From Natronomicrosphaera sp040876735 (GTDB lineage: Bacteria > Planctomycetota > Phycisphaerae > Phycisphaerales > Phycisphaeraceae), in NCBI GenBank assembly GCA_040876735.1, contig JBBDPC010000108.1, positions 1-18,637 of the forward strand: 18,637 bases of DNA. Reading direction: 5' to 3'. Shown here one piece after another: positions 1 through 6,745 of the stretch (position 1 is its first letter; every line of letters starts with the position of its first letter). The notes below the pieces were generated by a model. The model had not been told where the DNA came from and did no database searches. It saw only the letters and a program-made list of their open reading frames with translations. The position numbers and the translations under genes are program-made.

Positions 1-1475
1 GTGTCGGCCAGCAGGAGGTAGTACTGGTCGCCGTAGCGGTCGCCCACCAGACCGGCTCGTCCGTAGTTGGCGAAGTAGCCGGCCGGGTCCTGGGCGAGCA
101 TATCCTGCTCGGGCCGGGTTTCGGCAAAGCGGGTGATGTCGTTGACCGGATACCACCGCCACGGCTCGTGCGCGCCGGCCCGGGGGCCACCTTCCTGCAA
201 CTGCTCGCGGTAGCGCTCCACATCCACGTCGGCGCGCTGGCCGCTGGCGGCGATGCGGAATTCCAGCACGCCGGCGCCGCGCAGCATCGCCTTGAGGTCG
301 TTCGGGTCGTCCAGTGGGCCGCGCACGCGGTCGTACGCCCGGGCCGCCTCGTCCACGCGGGCGATCTGGTCCGCCCGGTCGGGATGGTTCGCCTCGAGCT
401 GACGAATCAGCCGTTCACGCGGACTCAGCCCGCGAATGGCAATCGCCTCTTCCAGCGTCTGGCGAAGCTCGGCATTGTCGCCCGCCAACTGGTCGAGAAT
501 CTGCTGCTGCTCGTCGCCGCTGGCCTCGAGCAACTGCTCGAACTGGCGCTGACCGACGTTGTGCGACGCCAGCTCCGGCGCAAACTCGCGGTAGAGTTCG
601 CGGTCGTTGCGCTCGGCAGTGGACGACTCGAGCGCCCGCTGCAATTCGCTGGGGTCGATGTTGGTCGCCATCACACGCCCGCGCTCGCGCTCGAACGCCT
701 GGCGGGCGCGGACGAACTGGAGCGTGGCCTGGTCAAGCTGGTCGCGCAGCTCGGCCACCTCGGCCTCGGCGGCCTCGCGTTCGTCGCCTTCGGGCAGACC
801 TTCCAGCTCGCGCTGGGCGGCGCGGTAGCGCTGCTGGGCCTGCTCGTAAGGCTCGGTGGCGGCGAGGAAGGCCTCGTGCACCTCGGCGAGCGATTGCAGC
901 CGGGCGAGCAGCTCTTCGTTGTATTCCGGCTCGGCGTCGTCGGCGGCGCCATCCGAGGCGGGCACCTTGGCCAGCTCGCGGAAGGCGGCGGCCTGGGCGG
1001 CACCCTCGGCGCGCAGGGCCTGGTCCAGCTCCTGGCGGGTGATGTTGCCTTCCAGCAGGGCATCGCGCTCGTCCTGGAACGCCTGGCGAAGCTGGGCGAC
1101 TTCGCGCGGCGCGGCAGCCATGCGGATTTCGATGCGGTTGCCCGCCGCCTGCCGCCAGGTGAGGTTGCGCGTGCCGGTGGGGTCGACGCGGTCGCGGAGC
1201 ACGTCGATCAACTCGTCGATGACCTGGCTGGCGTCGGCGTCTTCGGGCACGCGGACGTCGTAGATCAGCGTCGTGCCGCCGGCGAGGTCGAGGCCCGGGC
1301 GCAACCGCCGGTCGGGCGTGTAGTGACCGGGCCACCACATGCCCAGCGTGCACAGCGAGAGCACGAAGAGGATCAACGCCGGCTTCCATGCGAACGTGCC
1401 GCGGGCGAGGAAGACGAGCATCGCGGCGACGAGGCCGACGAAGTAGAGCAGCAGAAGGATGTCAGTAACCGTCAT
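1..1475 (-). CDS. secD: Protein translocase subunit SecD, 5'-partial window end (C-terminus missing)
   Basis: SecD is a membrane subunit of the Sec translocon that uses the proton motive force to pull proteins across the inner membrane. The frame opens at ATG 1473-1475 and stays open for 491 residues to the left window edge, so the C-terminal membrane domain is outside. Two hydrophobic helices are visible at about residues 4-24 and 31-48. The SecD signature GLDLAGGT is at 61-68, the P1 start (VIDELIDVLRDRVDPTGTRN) at 85-104, and the conserved LEFRI strand at 404-408. In ordinary SecD the strand RIEIRMA (114-120) is followed by LEFR within some 30-40 residues. Here about 270 charged, Glu/Gln/Arg/Ala-rich, helix-forming residues (roughly 125-395) intervene. 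The gene lies downstream of yajC, the classical partner, 113 bp away. No clear ribosome site precedes the ATG. The family call is firm and the start fairly sure. Confidence 0.93.
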   Translation of the reverse strand, partial: MTVTDILLLLYFVGLVAAMLVFLARGTFAWKPALILFVLSLCTLGMWWPGHYTPDRRLRPGLDLAGGTTLIYDVRVPEDADASQVIDELIDVLRDRVDPTGTRNLTWRQAAGNRIEIRMAAAPREVAQLRQAFQDERDALLEGNITRQELDQALRAEGAAQAAAFRELAKVPASDGAADDAEPEYNEELLARLQSLAEVHEAFLAATEPYEQAQQRYRAAQRELEGLPEGDEREAAEAEVAELRDQLDQATLQFVRARQAFERERGRVMATNIDPSELQRALESSTAERNDRELYREFAPELASHNVGQRQFEQLLEASGDEQQQILDQLAGDNAELRQTLEEAIAIRGLSPRERLIRQLEANHPDRADQIARVDEAARAYDRVRGPLDDPNDLKAMLRGAGVLEFRIAASGQRADVDVERYREQLQEGGPRAGAHEPWRWYPVNDITRFAETRPEQDMLAQDPAGYFANYGRAGLVGDRYGDQYYLLLAD

Positions 1476-1512
1476 GATGATTCCCGGTGCGGGGAGGGGG
1501 GGAGTCAGTGAT

Positions 1513-1577
1513 CAGAGGTCAGAGGTCAGAGGTGTAGAAGGCCGCGGGTCGGTCTGACCTCTGACTTCTGACCTCTG
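1513..1577. repeat. Hairpin of inverted 7-bp repeats between yajC and secD
   Basis: Left arm 1513-1533 is three tandem copies of a heptamer (CAGAGGT register). Right arm 1557-1577 is the inverted copy, again three heptads. The arms match 20 of 21 positions with a 23-nt loop. It sits 11 bp after the yajC stop and about 38 bp before the secD ATG. It could attenuate or process the yajC-secD transcript. There is no T-run. Confidence 0.85.
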
Positions 1578-1588
1578 TCGCTCTGGAC

Positions 1589-2068
1589 TCACTCGTCCTT
1601 GTTGAGCACGGTCTGGACCGCGTTGCGGGCGAAGCGGAGGCGGGTGTTGGTGTTTTCGTCGACCTTGACGACGATCTCGTCATCGCGGATGTCGACGACG
1701 CTGCCGATGATGCCGCCGACGCTCTGGACGCGGTCGCCCTTCTTGAGGGCGTCGAGCATGGCCTGGCGTTTCTTCTTCTCGCGGCGCTGGCTGGTGCTGA
1801 AGAAGATCATCATGACGACCAGCAGGCCGACCATGAGGATGAGGAACATCGGATCGAATCCGCCGCCGCCCGTGCCGCCGGCCCCGCCGTTGCCGGTGTT
1901 CTGGGCATTGGAGTCCTGCGCGGCGCCGGCCTGGCCTTCCCCGGTCTGCCCTTCGCCGACCTGGCCTTCGCCGGTCTGATTGGCTGCGCCGTTCTGCATT
2001 TCGGGGGTGAACGGGGCCGGGTCGTCGGCCTGGGCGAGGGTGTACGTCACGAGTGGTTGCTGGTCCAT
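1589..2068 (-). CDS. yajC: Sec translocon accessory subunit YajC
   Basis: YajC is a small single-pass membrane protein that associates with SecDF. From ATG 2066-2068 the product is 159 residues, longer than the usual 85-120. The N-terminal ~75 residues are low complexity, with a GEGQ motif repeated three times (GEGQVGEGQTGEGQAG) and a Gly-rich stretch. A transmembrane helix (FLILMVGLLVVMMIFF) follows, then the diagnostic cytoplasmic part: a basic RREKKKRQAMLDALKKGDRV segment, then VGGIIGSVVDIRDDEIVVKVDENT. A GTG at 2108-2110 would add 14 residues (MRTNSIPPQRFDPT). I prefer the ATG, although neither start has a good ribosome site. It lies 76 bp downstream of tgt, in the common tgt-yajC-secD order. 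Confidence 0.92.
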   Translation of the reverse strand: MDQQPLVTYTLAQADDPAPFTPEMQNGAANQTGEGQVGEGQTGEGQAGAAQDSNAQNTGNGGAGGTGGGGFDPMFLILMVGLLVVMMIFFSTSQRREKKKRQAMLDALKKGDRVQSVGGIIGSVVDIRDDEIVVKVDENTNTRLRFARNAVQTVLNKDE

Positions 2069-2144
2069 GGTTGGGTCAAATCGTTGGGGGGGTATGGAGT
2101 TTGTACGCACGGCCGGCCGGTTGGTGCGGTCATCTCGGCTGCGG

Positions 2145-3446
2145 TTAAAGTTCCGATTCTAGCGCACCGGGCCAGCGTCGGGCAATCAAAGACCAGTCAT
2201 TCTGGCGAATCGCCTGCCGGATGTCCAGCATGAGGCGTTGGAAGTGGCGGAGGTTGTGGAGGCTGACGAGCATGGGGCCGAGCATTTCGCCGGTGAGGAA
2301 GAGGTGGCGGAGGTAGCTGCGGCTGAAGCCGCGGGGTTCGGGATTCGGGGTTCGGGGTTCGGGGTGGAGGGCATGGGCGTCCGAAGCATCTACGACTTCC
2401 TCGCCTCTGCCGGTACCCGAGCCCCGAGCCCCGAGACCCGCACACGCCGGGCAGTCGCAGTCTTCTTCCAGCGGCCGGGGGTCGTTCTTGAACTTGGCAT
2501 TGCGGAGGCGGACCTGGCCGGCGCGGGTGAAGGCGTTGGCGTTGCGGCCGTTGCGGGTGGGCAGGACGCAGTCGAACATGTCGACGCCGGCGCGGACGGC
2601 GGCGACGATGTCGCGCTCGTAGCCGACGCCCATGAGGTATCGCGGCCTGGCTTCGGGCAGCAGCGGCGCGGTGTGCTCGACGACCTGGCGGATGAGGGCG
2701 GGCCCTTCGCCGACGGCCACGCCGCCGATCGCGTAGCCGGGCAGGTCGAATTCGGTGACGCGCTGGGCGCACCACGTCCGCTGGTCGAGGTCGATGCCGC
2801 CCTGCACGATGCCGAACAGCCCCTGGCGATCGGCCTTGCCGCTGGCGTGGTGCGCGGTGACGCAGCGCTCGAGCCAGCGGAGGGTGCGTTCGTTGGCCAG
2901 CTTCACGCGGGCGGGGTAGTCGGCGACGGTGACGGCGTGGCGGCGGGCGTCGAACGGGTCGGCGGAGCGCGCTTCGTCGTCAAGCTGCACGGCGGGCGGG
3001 CAGTCGTCAAAGGCCATGATGATGTCCGCACCGAGGCCGTGCTGGACCTGCATGGAGCGTTCGGGAGTGAGGTCGATGAGCTGGCCGTTGATGTGGCTGC
3101 GGAACTGGACGCCGTCGTCGCCGATGCGGTTGATGTCGGCGAGGCTGAAGACCTGGTAGCCGCCGGAGTCGGTGAGGACGGGGCGATTCCAGTTCATCCA
3201 GTGTTGCAGGCCGCCCATCTGCTCGACGAGGTCGGAGCCGGGGCGGAGCAGGAGGTGGTAGGTGTTGGCGAGCATGATCTGCGCGCCGGTGTCAGTGACC
3301 TGCCAGGGGAGCAGGCCCTTGATGGTCGCCTGTGTGCCGACGGGCATGAAGGCGGGCGTGTCGAAGCTGCCGTGCGGCGTCGTCACCCGGCCGACGCGGG
3401 CGCGGGTGGTGGTGTCGCGGTGGTCGAGGGTGAAGGTGATGGGCAT
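2145..3446 (-). CDS. tgt: tRNA-guanine transglycosylase (queuine tRNA-ribosyltransferase) with insertion at the zinc site
   Basis: Bacterial TGT exchanges guanine-34 of GUN-anticodon tRNAs for preQ1 in queuosine synthesis. The 433-residue frame shows LTDSGGYQVFSL (catalytic Asp93), MAFDDCPP (145-151), GIVQGG (212-217), GGVAVGE (241-247), the nucleophile region FDCVLPTRNGR (Asp292) and the zinc ligands C330-D-C332-P-A-C335 with His381 in SYLRHLF. In family members the CxCxxC motif is followed almost at once by the sRxYLrHL segment. Here about 36 residues (337-373) lie between, encoded by 7-bp repeats (see 2333-2440). A smaller extra segment follows DDCPP (about 152-175). The downstream part stays in frame with good conservation, so I treat the gene as intact. 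ATG 3446 gives the standard N-terminus; the upstream region is a repeat without a Shine-Dalgarno sequence. Confidence 0.95.
   Translation of the reverse strand: MPITFTLDHRDTTTRARVGRVTTPHGSFDTPAFMPVGTQATIKGLLPWQVTDTGAQIMLANTYHLLLRPGSDLVEQMGGLQHWMNWNRPVLTDSGGYQVFSLADINRIGDDGVQFRSHINGQLIDLTPERSMQVQHGLGADIIMAFDDCPPAVQLDDEARSADPFDARRHAVTVADYPARVKLANERTLRWLERCVTAHHASGKADRQGLFGIVQGGIDLDQRTWCAQRVTEFDLPGYAIGGVAVGEGPALIRQVVEHTAPLLPEARPRYLMGVGYERDIVAAVRAGVDMFDCVLPTRNGRNANAFTRAGQVRLRNAKFKNDPRPLEEDCDCPACAGLGARGSGTGRGEEVVDASDAHALHPEPRTPNPEPRGFSRSYLRHLFLTGEMLGPMLVSLHNLRHFQRLMLDIRQAIRQNDWSLIARRWPGALESEL
2333..2440. repeat. Heptad-repeat insert inside tgt coding sequence
   Basis: On the plus strand, 2333-2364 is four and a half copies of GGGGTTC (one copy GGGATTC), and 2416-2440 is a roughly complementary array of CCCCGAG units. 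Together they form an imperfect inverted repeat with about 51 nt between the arms. Read in the tgt frame, the right-hand array gives GARGSG and the left gives PEPRTPNPEPR. The insert is about 108 nt, a multiple of three, so tgt is not frameshifted. The same GGGGTTC unit recurs at 7937 and 8068. Confidence 0.85.
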
Positions 3447-3457
3447 GGGGGGGAGTC

Positions 3458-3492
3458 AGTTTCGAGTTTCGGGTTTGAGTTTCGAGTTGAGA
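3458..3492. repeat. TTTCGAG heptad array upstream of tgt
   Basis: About four degenerate 7-bp units (TTTCGAG, TTTCGGG, a 6-nt TTTGAG, TTTCGAG) lie just upstream of the tgt start, where a promoter would be expected. Inverted copies of the same word (AACTCGAAAC) occur at 8294-8316. Confidence 0.7.
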
Positions 3493-3498
3493 CGGGTT

Positions 3499-3584
3499 CC
3501 CCATTCAGCCGCGTCGCTTGCGACGCGCTCTTCGCCGCCCGAGCGTTCCGCACAGCACGTCGCAAACGACGCGGCTGAATGGGG
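3499..3584. repeat. Long near-perfect inverted repeat between rhomboid gene and tgt
   Basis: Arms 3499-3525 and 3558-3584 match in 26 of 27 positions around a 32-nt loop. The right arm ends 2 nt from the rhomboid stop codon (3586-3588). On the minus-strand transcript this is a very stable hairpin that could stop or protect the upstream NUDIX-rhomboid mRNA. There is no T-run, so it is not a classical intrinsic terminator. An interspersed palindromic repeat is equally likely. Confidence 0.85.
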
Positions 3585-3585
3585 G

Positions 3586-4512
3586 CTATCGGCCGCGCTT
3601 GCGTTCGGTGGCGCGGCTGAGGGTTTTCTTTTCGCGGGCGGTGAGGCTTTGCAGGCCCTGAGTCTTGACCTTTTCGAGGATGCGGTCGACCTCGGCCTCT
3701 TCGCTGGCCTGCTGCTGGCGCTGTCTCTGCTGGCGTTTCTGGTCCCACCGTTCACGGAGCGAGGGGCCGTGGGGCGAGCCGCCGATGCGGTCGGCCCAGT
3801 CGAGGCTGCGCGGGAGGCGGACGAGGATCAGCCCGACCAGCGCGCCGCCGAGATGGGCCGCCTCGCCGCCGGGGTTCCGTCCGCCGCCGACGAGGACGAA
3901 CACCGCCACAAACAGCGACACGAAGATGATCGCCTTGAGCGGCACGGGGATGAGGAAAAACAGCAGCACGCGGGCATTGGGGGCGACGAACAGCGCGGCG
4001 ACCATGCTGCCGAACACCCCCGCCGACGCCCCGACCAACGGCACGGCGGCCGTGGTGTCGAAGACCTGGAACCCCCAGAGCACGAGGTAGCCCACGACGC
4101 CGCCGATACCGCAGAGCAGGTAGTAGGCGAGGAACCGGCGGGAGCCGAAGTAGGACTCGACCATCGGGCCGAAAAAGAAGAGGAAGATCATGTTCCCGAA
4201 CAGGTGCCCCAGCCCGGCATGCTGGAACTGGAACGTGATCAGCTCGTAAAGGCGGAACTGCTGAAACGTCGTGACGACGGAGAAGGCGAAGAAGTGCGCC
4301 AGCACGCCGAGGTCGCCCTGGCCACCGCCGGCGATGCGGGTGACGAAGCCGTCGATCAGCAGCATGCCGGCGCAGATGAGGATGATGTACAGCGACATCG
4401 ACCCCCAGCGGGGATAGATGATGCCCACCTGGCCGAACTGGGCGACGCCGCCCGCCGAACCGAAGCGTGCCATCGGGTCATCCCGGTTGTAGTCGCGGTC
4501 CTGCCAGCCCAT
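3586..4512 (-). CDS. Rhomboid family intramembrane serine protease
   Basis: Rhomboids cleave transmembrane substrates within the membrane. The 308-residue product has a core of about six helices from residue 38 to 232. The first-loop motif HxxGN is seen in HLFGNM (103-108), the catalytic serine in GASAG (Ser163) and the catalytic histidine in EAAHLGG (His220). The family motif GSRRFLAYYLLCGIGG (123-138) is also present. A cytoplasmic, highly charged tail follows: a Gln/Arg-rich linker (250-270), then EVDRILEKVKTQGLQSLTAREKKTL, resembling the short C-terminal domain found after rhomboids in Bacteroidota and Planctomycetota (DUF6576 type, from memory). The ATG at 4510-4512 overlaps the upstream NUDIX stop as TGATG, so translation is probably coupled. 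The substrate is unknown. Confidence 0.93.
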   Translation of the reverse strand: MGWQDRDYNRDDPMARFGSAGGVAQFGQVGIIYPRWGSMSLYIILICAGMLLIDGFVTRIAGGGQGDLGVLAHFFAFSVVTTFQQFRLYELITFQFQHAGLGHLFGNMIFLFFFGPMVESYFGSRRFLAYYLLCGIGGVVGYLVLWGFQVFDTTAAVPLVGASAGVFGSMVAALFVAPNARVLLFFLIPVPLKAIIFVSLFVAVFVLVGGGRNPGGEAAHLGGALVGLILVRLPRSLDWADRIGGSPHGPSLRERWDQKRQQRQRQQQASEEAEVDRILEKVKTQGLQSLTAREKKTLSRATERKRGR

Positions 4513-5051
4513 CAGCGGTCACCTCGTTGAAACTGTGCAAAGTAGAGCAGGCCGGCGATCGTCTTGCCGTCGCGAATGCGGTTGTCCGCCACCATCGTCA
4601 TCGCCTCGTCCCACGTGACCGGCTCGGCGGTGATGCGTTCCGTCTCGTCCAGGGCCTGCCCCTCGTACGAAAGCCCCTGCGCGAGAAAGACCGTCAGCTT
4701 CTCGGTGCAGAAGCCGGGCGAACTGTAGAACGCCACCAGCCGCTGCAGCGTCGCCGCGACGTAGCCGGTTTCCTCGGTCAGCTCCCGGCCCGCGCAGGCC
4801 GCCGGCTGCTCGTCCGCCTCCAGCGTCCCGGCGGGCAGTTCCCACAACGTCTCGCCCACCGCGAATCGCTCGTTGCGAATCAGCACCACCCGCCCGTCGG
4901 CCAGCATCGGCAGGATCACCACCGCGTCGGCCGGCACGACCACCTCCCGCCGCTGCACGCCCCCGGCCCGCATGGGATAGCCCACCGCCCGTACGTCAAA
5001 GCGCACGCCAGCGTGGATCAACTCTTCTTCTTGCCACGGGGTCTTGGGCAT
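4512..5051 (-). CDS. NUDIX hydrolase, ADP-ribose pyrophosphatase-like
   Basis: The 179-residue product has a complete NUDIX box at residues 75-98, G-x5-E-x7-REL-T-EE-x-G-Y-V, so metal binding and catalysis should be intact. The preceding RNERFAVGETLWELPAG and the following FYSSPGFCTEKLTVFLA fit the ADP-ribose/nucleoside-diphosphate-sugar pyrophosphatase subgroup (NudF-like), which hydrolyses ADP-ribose to AMP and ribose 5-phosphate. The substrate is inferred, not shown. I choose ATG 5049-5051 because the residues upstream in the longer frame are Pro/Thr low complexity and because TAGAAT ends 7 nt before this ATG (see 5059-5064). The stop overlaps the rhomboid start. Confidence 0.92.
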   Translation of the reverse strand: MPKTPWQEEELIHAGVRFDVRAVGYPMRAGGVQRREVVVPADAVVILPMLADGRVVLIRNERFAVGETLWELPAGTLEADEQPAACAGRELTEETGYVAATLQRLVAFYSSPGFCTEKLTVFLAQGLSYEGQALDETERITAEPVTWDEAMTMVADNRIRDGKTIAGLLYFAQFQRGDR

Positions 5052-5058
5052 GGGCCGT

Positions 5059-5064
5059 ATTCTA
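5059..5064 (-). promoter_or_regulatory. -10-like TAGAAT 7 nt before the NUDIX ATG (putative leaderless promoter)
   Basis: On the minus strand TAGAAT is followed by ACGGCCC and then the ATG at 5051. No Shine-Dalgarno sequence is present. With initiation about 7 nt after the hexamer, the mRNA would begin at or near the start codon. The same spacing is seen before five other genes here. No good -35 is visible. Confidence 0.5.
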
Positions 5065-5082
5065 GCGGCCGTGGGCGGAGGT

Positions 5083-5131
5083 GGGGTGACGAGGTGAGCG
5101 GGTGACAAGGTGAAGATTGCGCATCTTCACC
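5083..5131. repeat. Four 8-bp repeats (GGTGA core) ending in a 9-bp hairpin
   Basis: Four octamers 5083-5114 (GGGGTGAC, GAGGTGAG, CGGGTGAC, AAGGTGAA) lead into a perfect 9-bp stem: 5109-5117 pairs with 5123-5131 around TGCGC. The right arm covers the stop codon of the DUF5658-like gene (5127-5129). Unlike the other arrays here the period is 8, not 7. It could end the upstream transcript, but there is no T-run. Confidence 0.7.
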
Positions 5132-5504
5132 CGTACGCCACGACAAGCTGGCTCAGCGCCACCGCCACGGGCAGGACGCCGATGCCGACGGCGACCCAGG
5201 CGAGTTGTCGGCCGGTGTCGCGGCGGCGTCGGCCGATGTGCTCGCAGATGAGCACGAACAGCGTGATCATGGCGAACTTGAACGCAACCATGGCGGGGAA
5301 GCCGCCGAGGCTCAGCAGCGTCTCCGCGATCGGGTTCACCTCGCGGCCGCCGAGTTCGAGGATCAACCAGGTGAGCATGGCGTCGAGGCCGGAGACCAGG
5401 ACCAGCCAGACGTACTGGTCGCCGAAGAGAACAGCCGGGCGGCGCGGCGGCGCGGCGGGCGGGCGCGTCGTGACGTTGGCCAGATGATGCGTGCTCTCCC
5501 TCAT
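5127..5504 (-). CDS. Small three-helix membrane protein, DUF5658-like
   Basis: A 125-residue protein with a Pro/Arg-rich N-terminus and three predicted transmembrane helices at about 32-51, 69-89 and 101-122. Asp41 in the first helix and the following GGREVNPIAETLL with N57-P58 match the pattern of the DUF5658 family (helix with Asp, short loop with xNP, second helix with a Lys, here FK at 75-76). The function of that family is not known to me. I choose ATG 5502-5504. The longer frame upstream runs into the inverted repeat at 5564-5639 and loses membrane-protein character. TATGAT lies 6 nt before this ATG, with TCGGCA 17 nt further upstream. Confidence 0.72.
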   Translation of the reverse strand: MRESTHHLANVTTRPPAAPPRRPAVLFGDQYVWLVLVSGLDAMLTWLILELGGREVNPIAETLLSLGGFPAMVAFKFAMITLFVLICEHIGRRRRDTGRQLAWVAVGIGVLPVAVALSQLVVAYG

Positions 5505-5510
5505 CGCACC

Positions 5511-5516
5511 ATCATA
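5511..5516 (-). promoter_or_regulatory. -10-like TATGAT 6 nt before the DUF5658-like gene
   Basis: TATGAT on the minus strand with a TCGGCA -35-like hexamer 17 nt upstream (5534-5539). The 6-nt gap to ATG 5504 and the lack of a ribosome site suggest a leaderless or very short leader. Confidence 0.45.
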
Positions 5517-5563
5517 GGCGCGGAGGGCGAAGTTGCCGATGGGGCATCTTTGCGGTGTGACAT

Positions 5564-5639
5564 TTAGCCCCGCAGCGCAGCGGAGGGGTGGCAACCGTGC
5601 GTCATCGGCGGCCACCTCGCCGCTGCGCTGCGGGGCTAA
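5564..5639. repeat. 29-bp inverted repeat (hairpin) upstream of the DUF5658-like gene
   Basis: Arms 5564-5592 and 5611-5639 match at 27 of 29 positions, with an 18-nt loop. The outer 20 bp (TTAGCCCCGCAGCGCAGCGG) are perfect. It lies between the oxidoreductase stop (5675) and the next gene, so it could act on the end of the oxidoreductase transcript. There is no T-run. It is a different sequence from the hairpin at 3499-3584. Confidence 0.82.
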
Positions 5640-5674
5640 GTGCCGATCCGTGCGCCTCCTGTGTCTGGGTGGTT

Positions 5675-6598
5675 TCAGGCGTTCTCCCCCTCAAGCTTGA
5701 CGTTGGCGAGCTTCTCCAGGGCCTTGGCCATCGCCTGCGTGCCGAGCTTGCCGCCACCTTCCTCAGCGGCGACGGCTCGGAAGTAGCCCTCGGCCGTCGT
5801 GGTGCCGGCCAGAGGCAGCCGCTGCTGACGGGCGGTGTCGTCGACGATGCCCAGGTCCTTGAGCACGAGGTCGATCATGAAGCCGGGGTCGAAGTCGCCT
5901 TTGGCGATGCGCGGGCCAAGGTTGGCAAGCTGCCATGAGCCGGCCGCGCCACCGGCGATGGCGTCGATCATCCTGTTGACGTCCAGCCCGGTCTTCTTCG
6001 CCATGGCCATCGCTTCGCAGACGCCCATGAGGTTGCAGACGACGGCGATCTGGTTGCACGCCTTGCACGCCTGCCCGGTGCCGGTCTCGCCGAGGTGGGA
6101 GATCGTCTTGCCGACGGCTTCGAGCATGGGGCGCAGCCGCTGCACCGCCTCGTCGGGGCCGCCGACCATGATGCTGAGCGTGCCCTTGCGTGCGCCGACG
6201 TCGCCGCCGGAAACGGGGGCGTCGACGAGGGTGATGTCCTGCTTCGCGAGGCGGTCGGCGAAGGTGCGGGTGGCGACGGGGCTGATGGTGGAGTGGTCGA
6301 CGACGATCAGGCCGGGCTTGGCGGTGACGGCGACGCCCTGCTCGCCGAAGAGCACCTGCTCGACGTCGGCGGTGTCGGTGACGTTGAGGCAGATGACGTC
6401 GGGACCTTGCGCGGCGAGGTCGGCGGGGGCGTCGGCGACGGTCGCGCCCTGCTTCGCCAGCGGATCGCACTTGGTGGCGGTGCGGTTCCAGACGCTGAGC
6501 TTGTAGCCGGCCTTGGCGAGGTTGTGCGCCATGGCGGCGCCCATGATGCCCAGGCCGATGTAGCCGACGTGGTGGACGGCGGTGGGGGTGGCGGTCAT
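5675..6598 (-). CDS. NAD(P)-dependent oxidoreductase, 3-hydroxyisobutyrate dehydrogenase / tartronate semialdehyde reductase family
   Basis: The 307-residue length and motifs are typical of beta-hydroxyacid dehydrogenases, which oxidise a 3-hydroxy carboxylate or reduce the semialdehyde with NAD(P). Visible are the Rossmann motif GYIGLGIMGAAMAHNL (12-27), WNRT, the substrate-binding DAPVSGGDVGARKGTLSIMVGG, and GQACKACNQI with the catalytic Lys. After WNRT the residues TATKCDPLA give no clear NAD versus NADP choice. The exact substrate (3-hydroxyisobutyrate, tartronate semialdehyde, succinic semialdehyde/glyoxylate) cannot be read from sequence. ATG 6596-6598 is preceded by GAAGGG about 13 nt upstream, a weak ribosome site. 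It is not obviously operonic with the aminotransferase 148 bp upstream, as a structured spacer lies between. Confidence 0.9.
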   Translation of the reverse strand: MTATPTAVHHVGYIGLGIMGAAMAHNLAKAGYKLSVWNRTATKCDPLAKQGATVADAPADLAAQGPDVICLNVTDTADVEQVLFGEQGVAVTAKPGLIVVDHSTISPVATRTFADRLAKQDITLVDAPVSGGDVGARKGTLSIMVGGPDEAVQRLRPMLEAVGKTISHLGETGTGQACKACNQIAVVCNLMGVCEAMAMAKKTGLDVNRMIDAIAGGAAGSWQLANLGPRIAKGDFDPGFMIDLVLKDLGIVDDTARQQRLPLAGTTTAEGYFRAVAAEEGGGKLGTQAMAKALEKLANVKLEGENA

Positions 6599-6631
6599 GT
6601 GAAGAACCCTTCAACTTAAAGCTGCGGTTGT

Positions 6632-6731
6632 CCAATAGCCCCATGCGGCCCCCGGATACGCATGGAGTTTCCCGGGAGACGTGCGCCGTCCGACTGCGCG
6701 GCCAACCCCACGCTTCCGCGTAGGGCTATGG
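6632..6731. repeat. Imperfect inverted repeat between aminotransferase and oxidoreductase genes
   Basis: CCAATAGCCCCATGCGG at 6632-6648 is nearly complementary to CCGCGTAGGGCTATGG at 6716-6731, allowing one bulge and a few mismatches, with a 67-nt GC-rich interior. It may mark the end of the aminotransferase transcript. Structure prediction by eye only. Confidence 0.4.
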
Positions 6732-6745
6732 GGGGAGCGCGAACG

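Noticed and set aside
168..1511. Long plus-strand open frame opposite secD
   Set aside because: It is antisense to a minus-strand frame with clear SecD motifs; its Ala/Arg/Gly-rich translation is typical of the complement of high-GC coding DNA.
2238..3578. Long plus-strand open frame opposite tgt
   Set aside because: The minus strand encodes TGT with all active-site motifs; the plus-strand product has no domain pattern.
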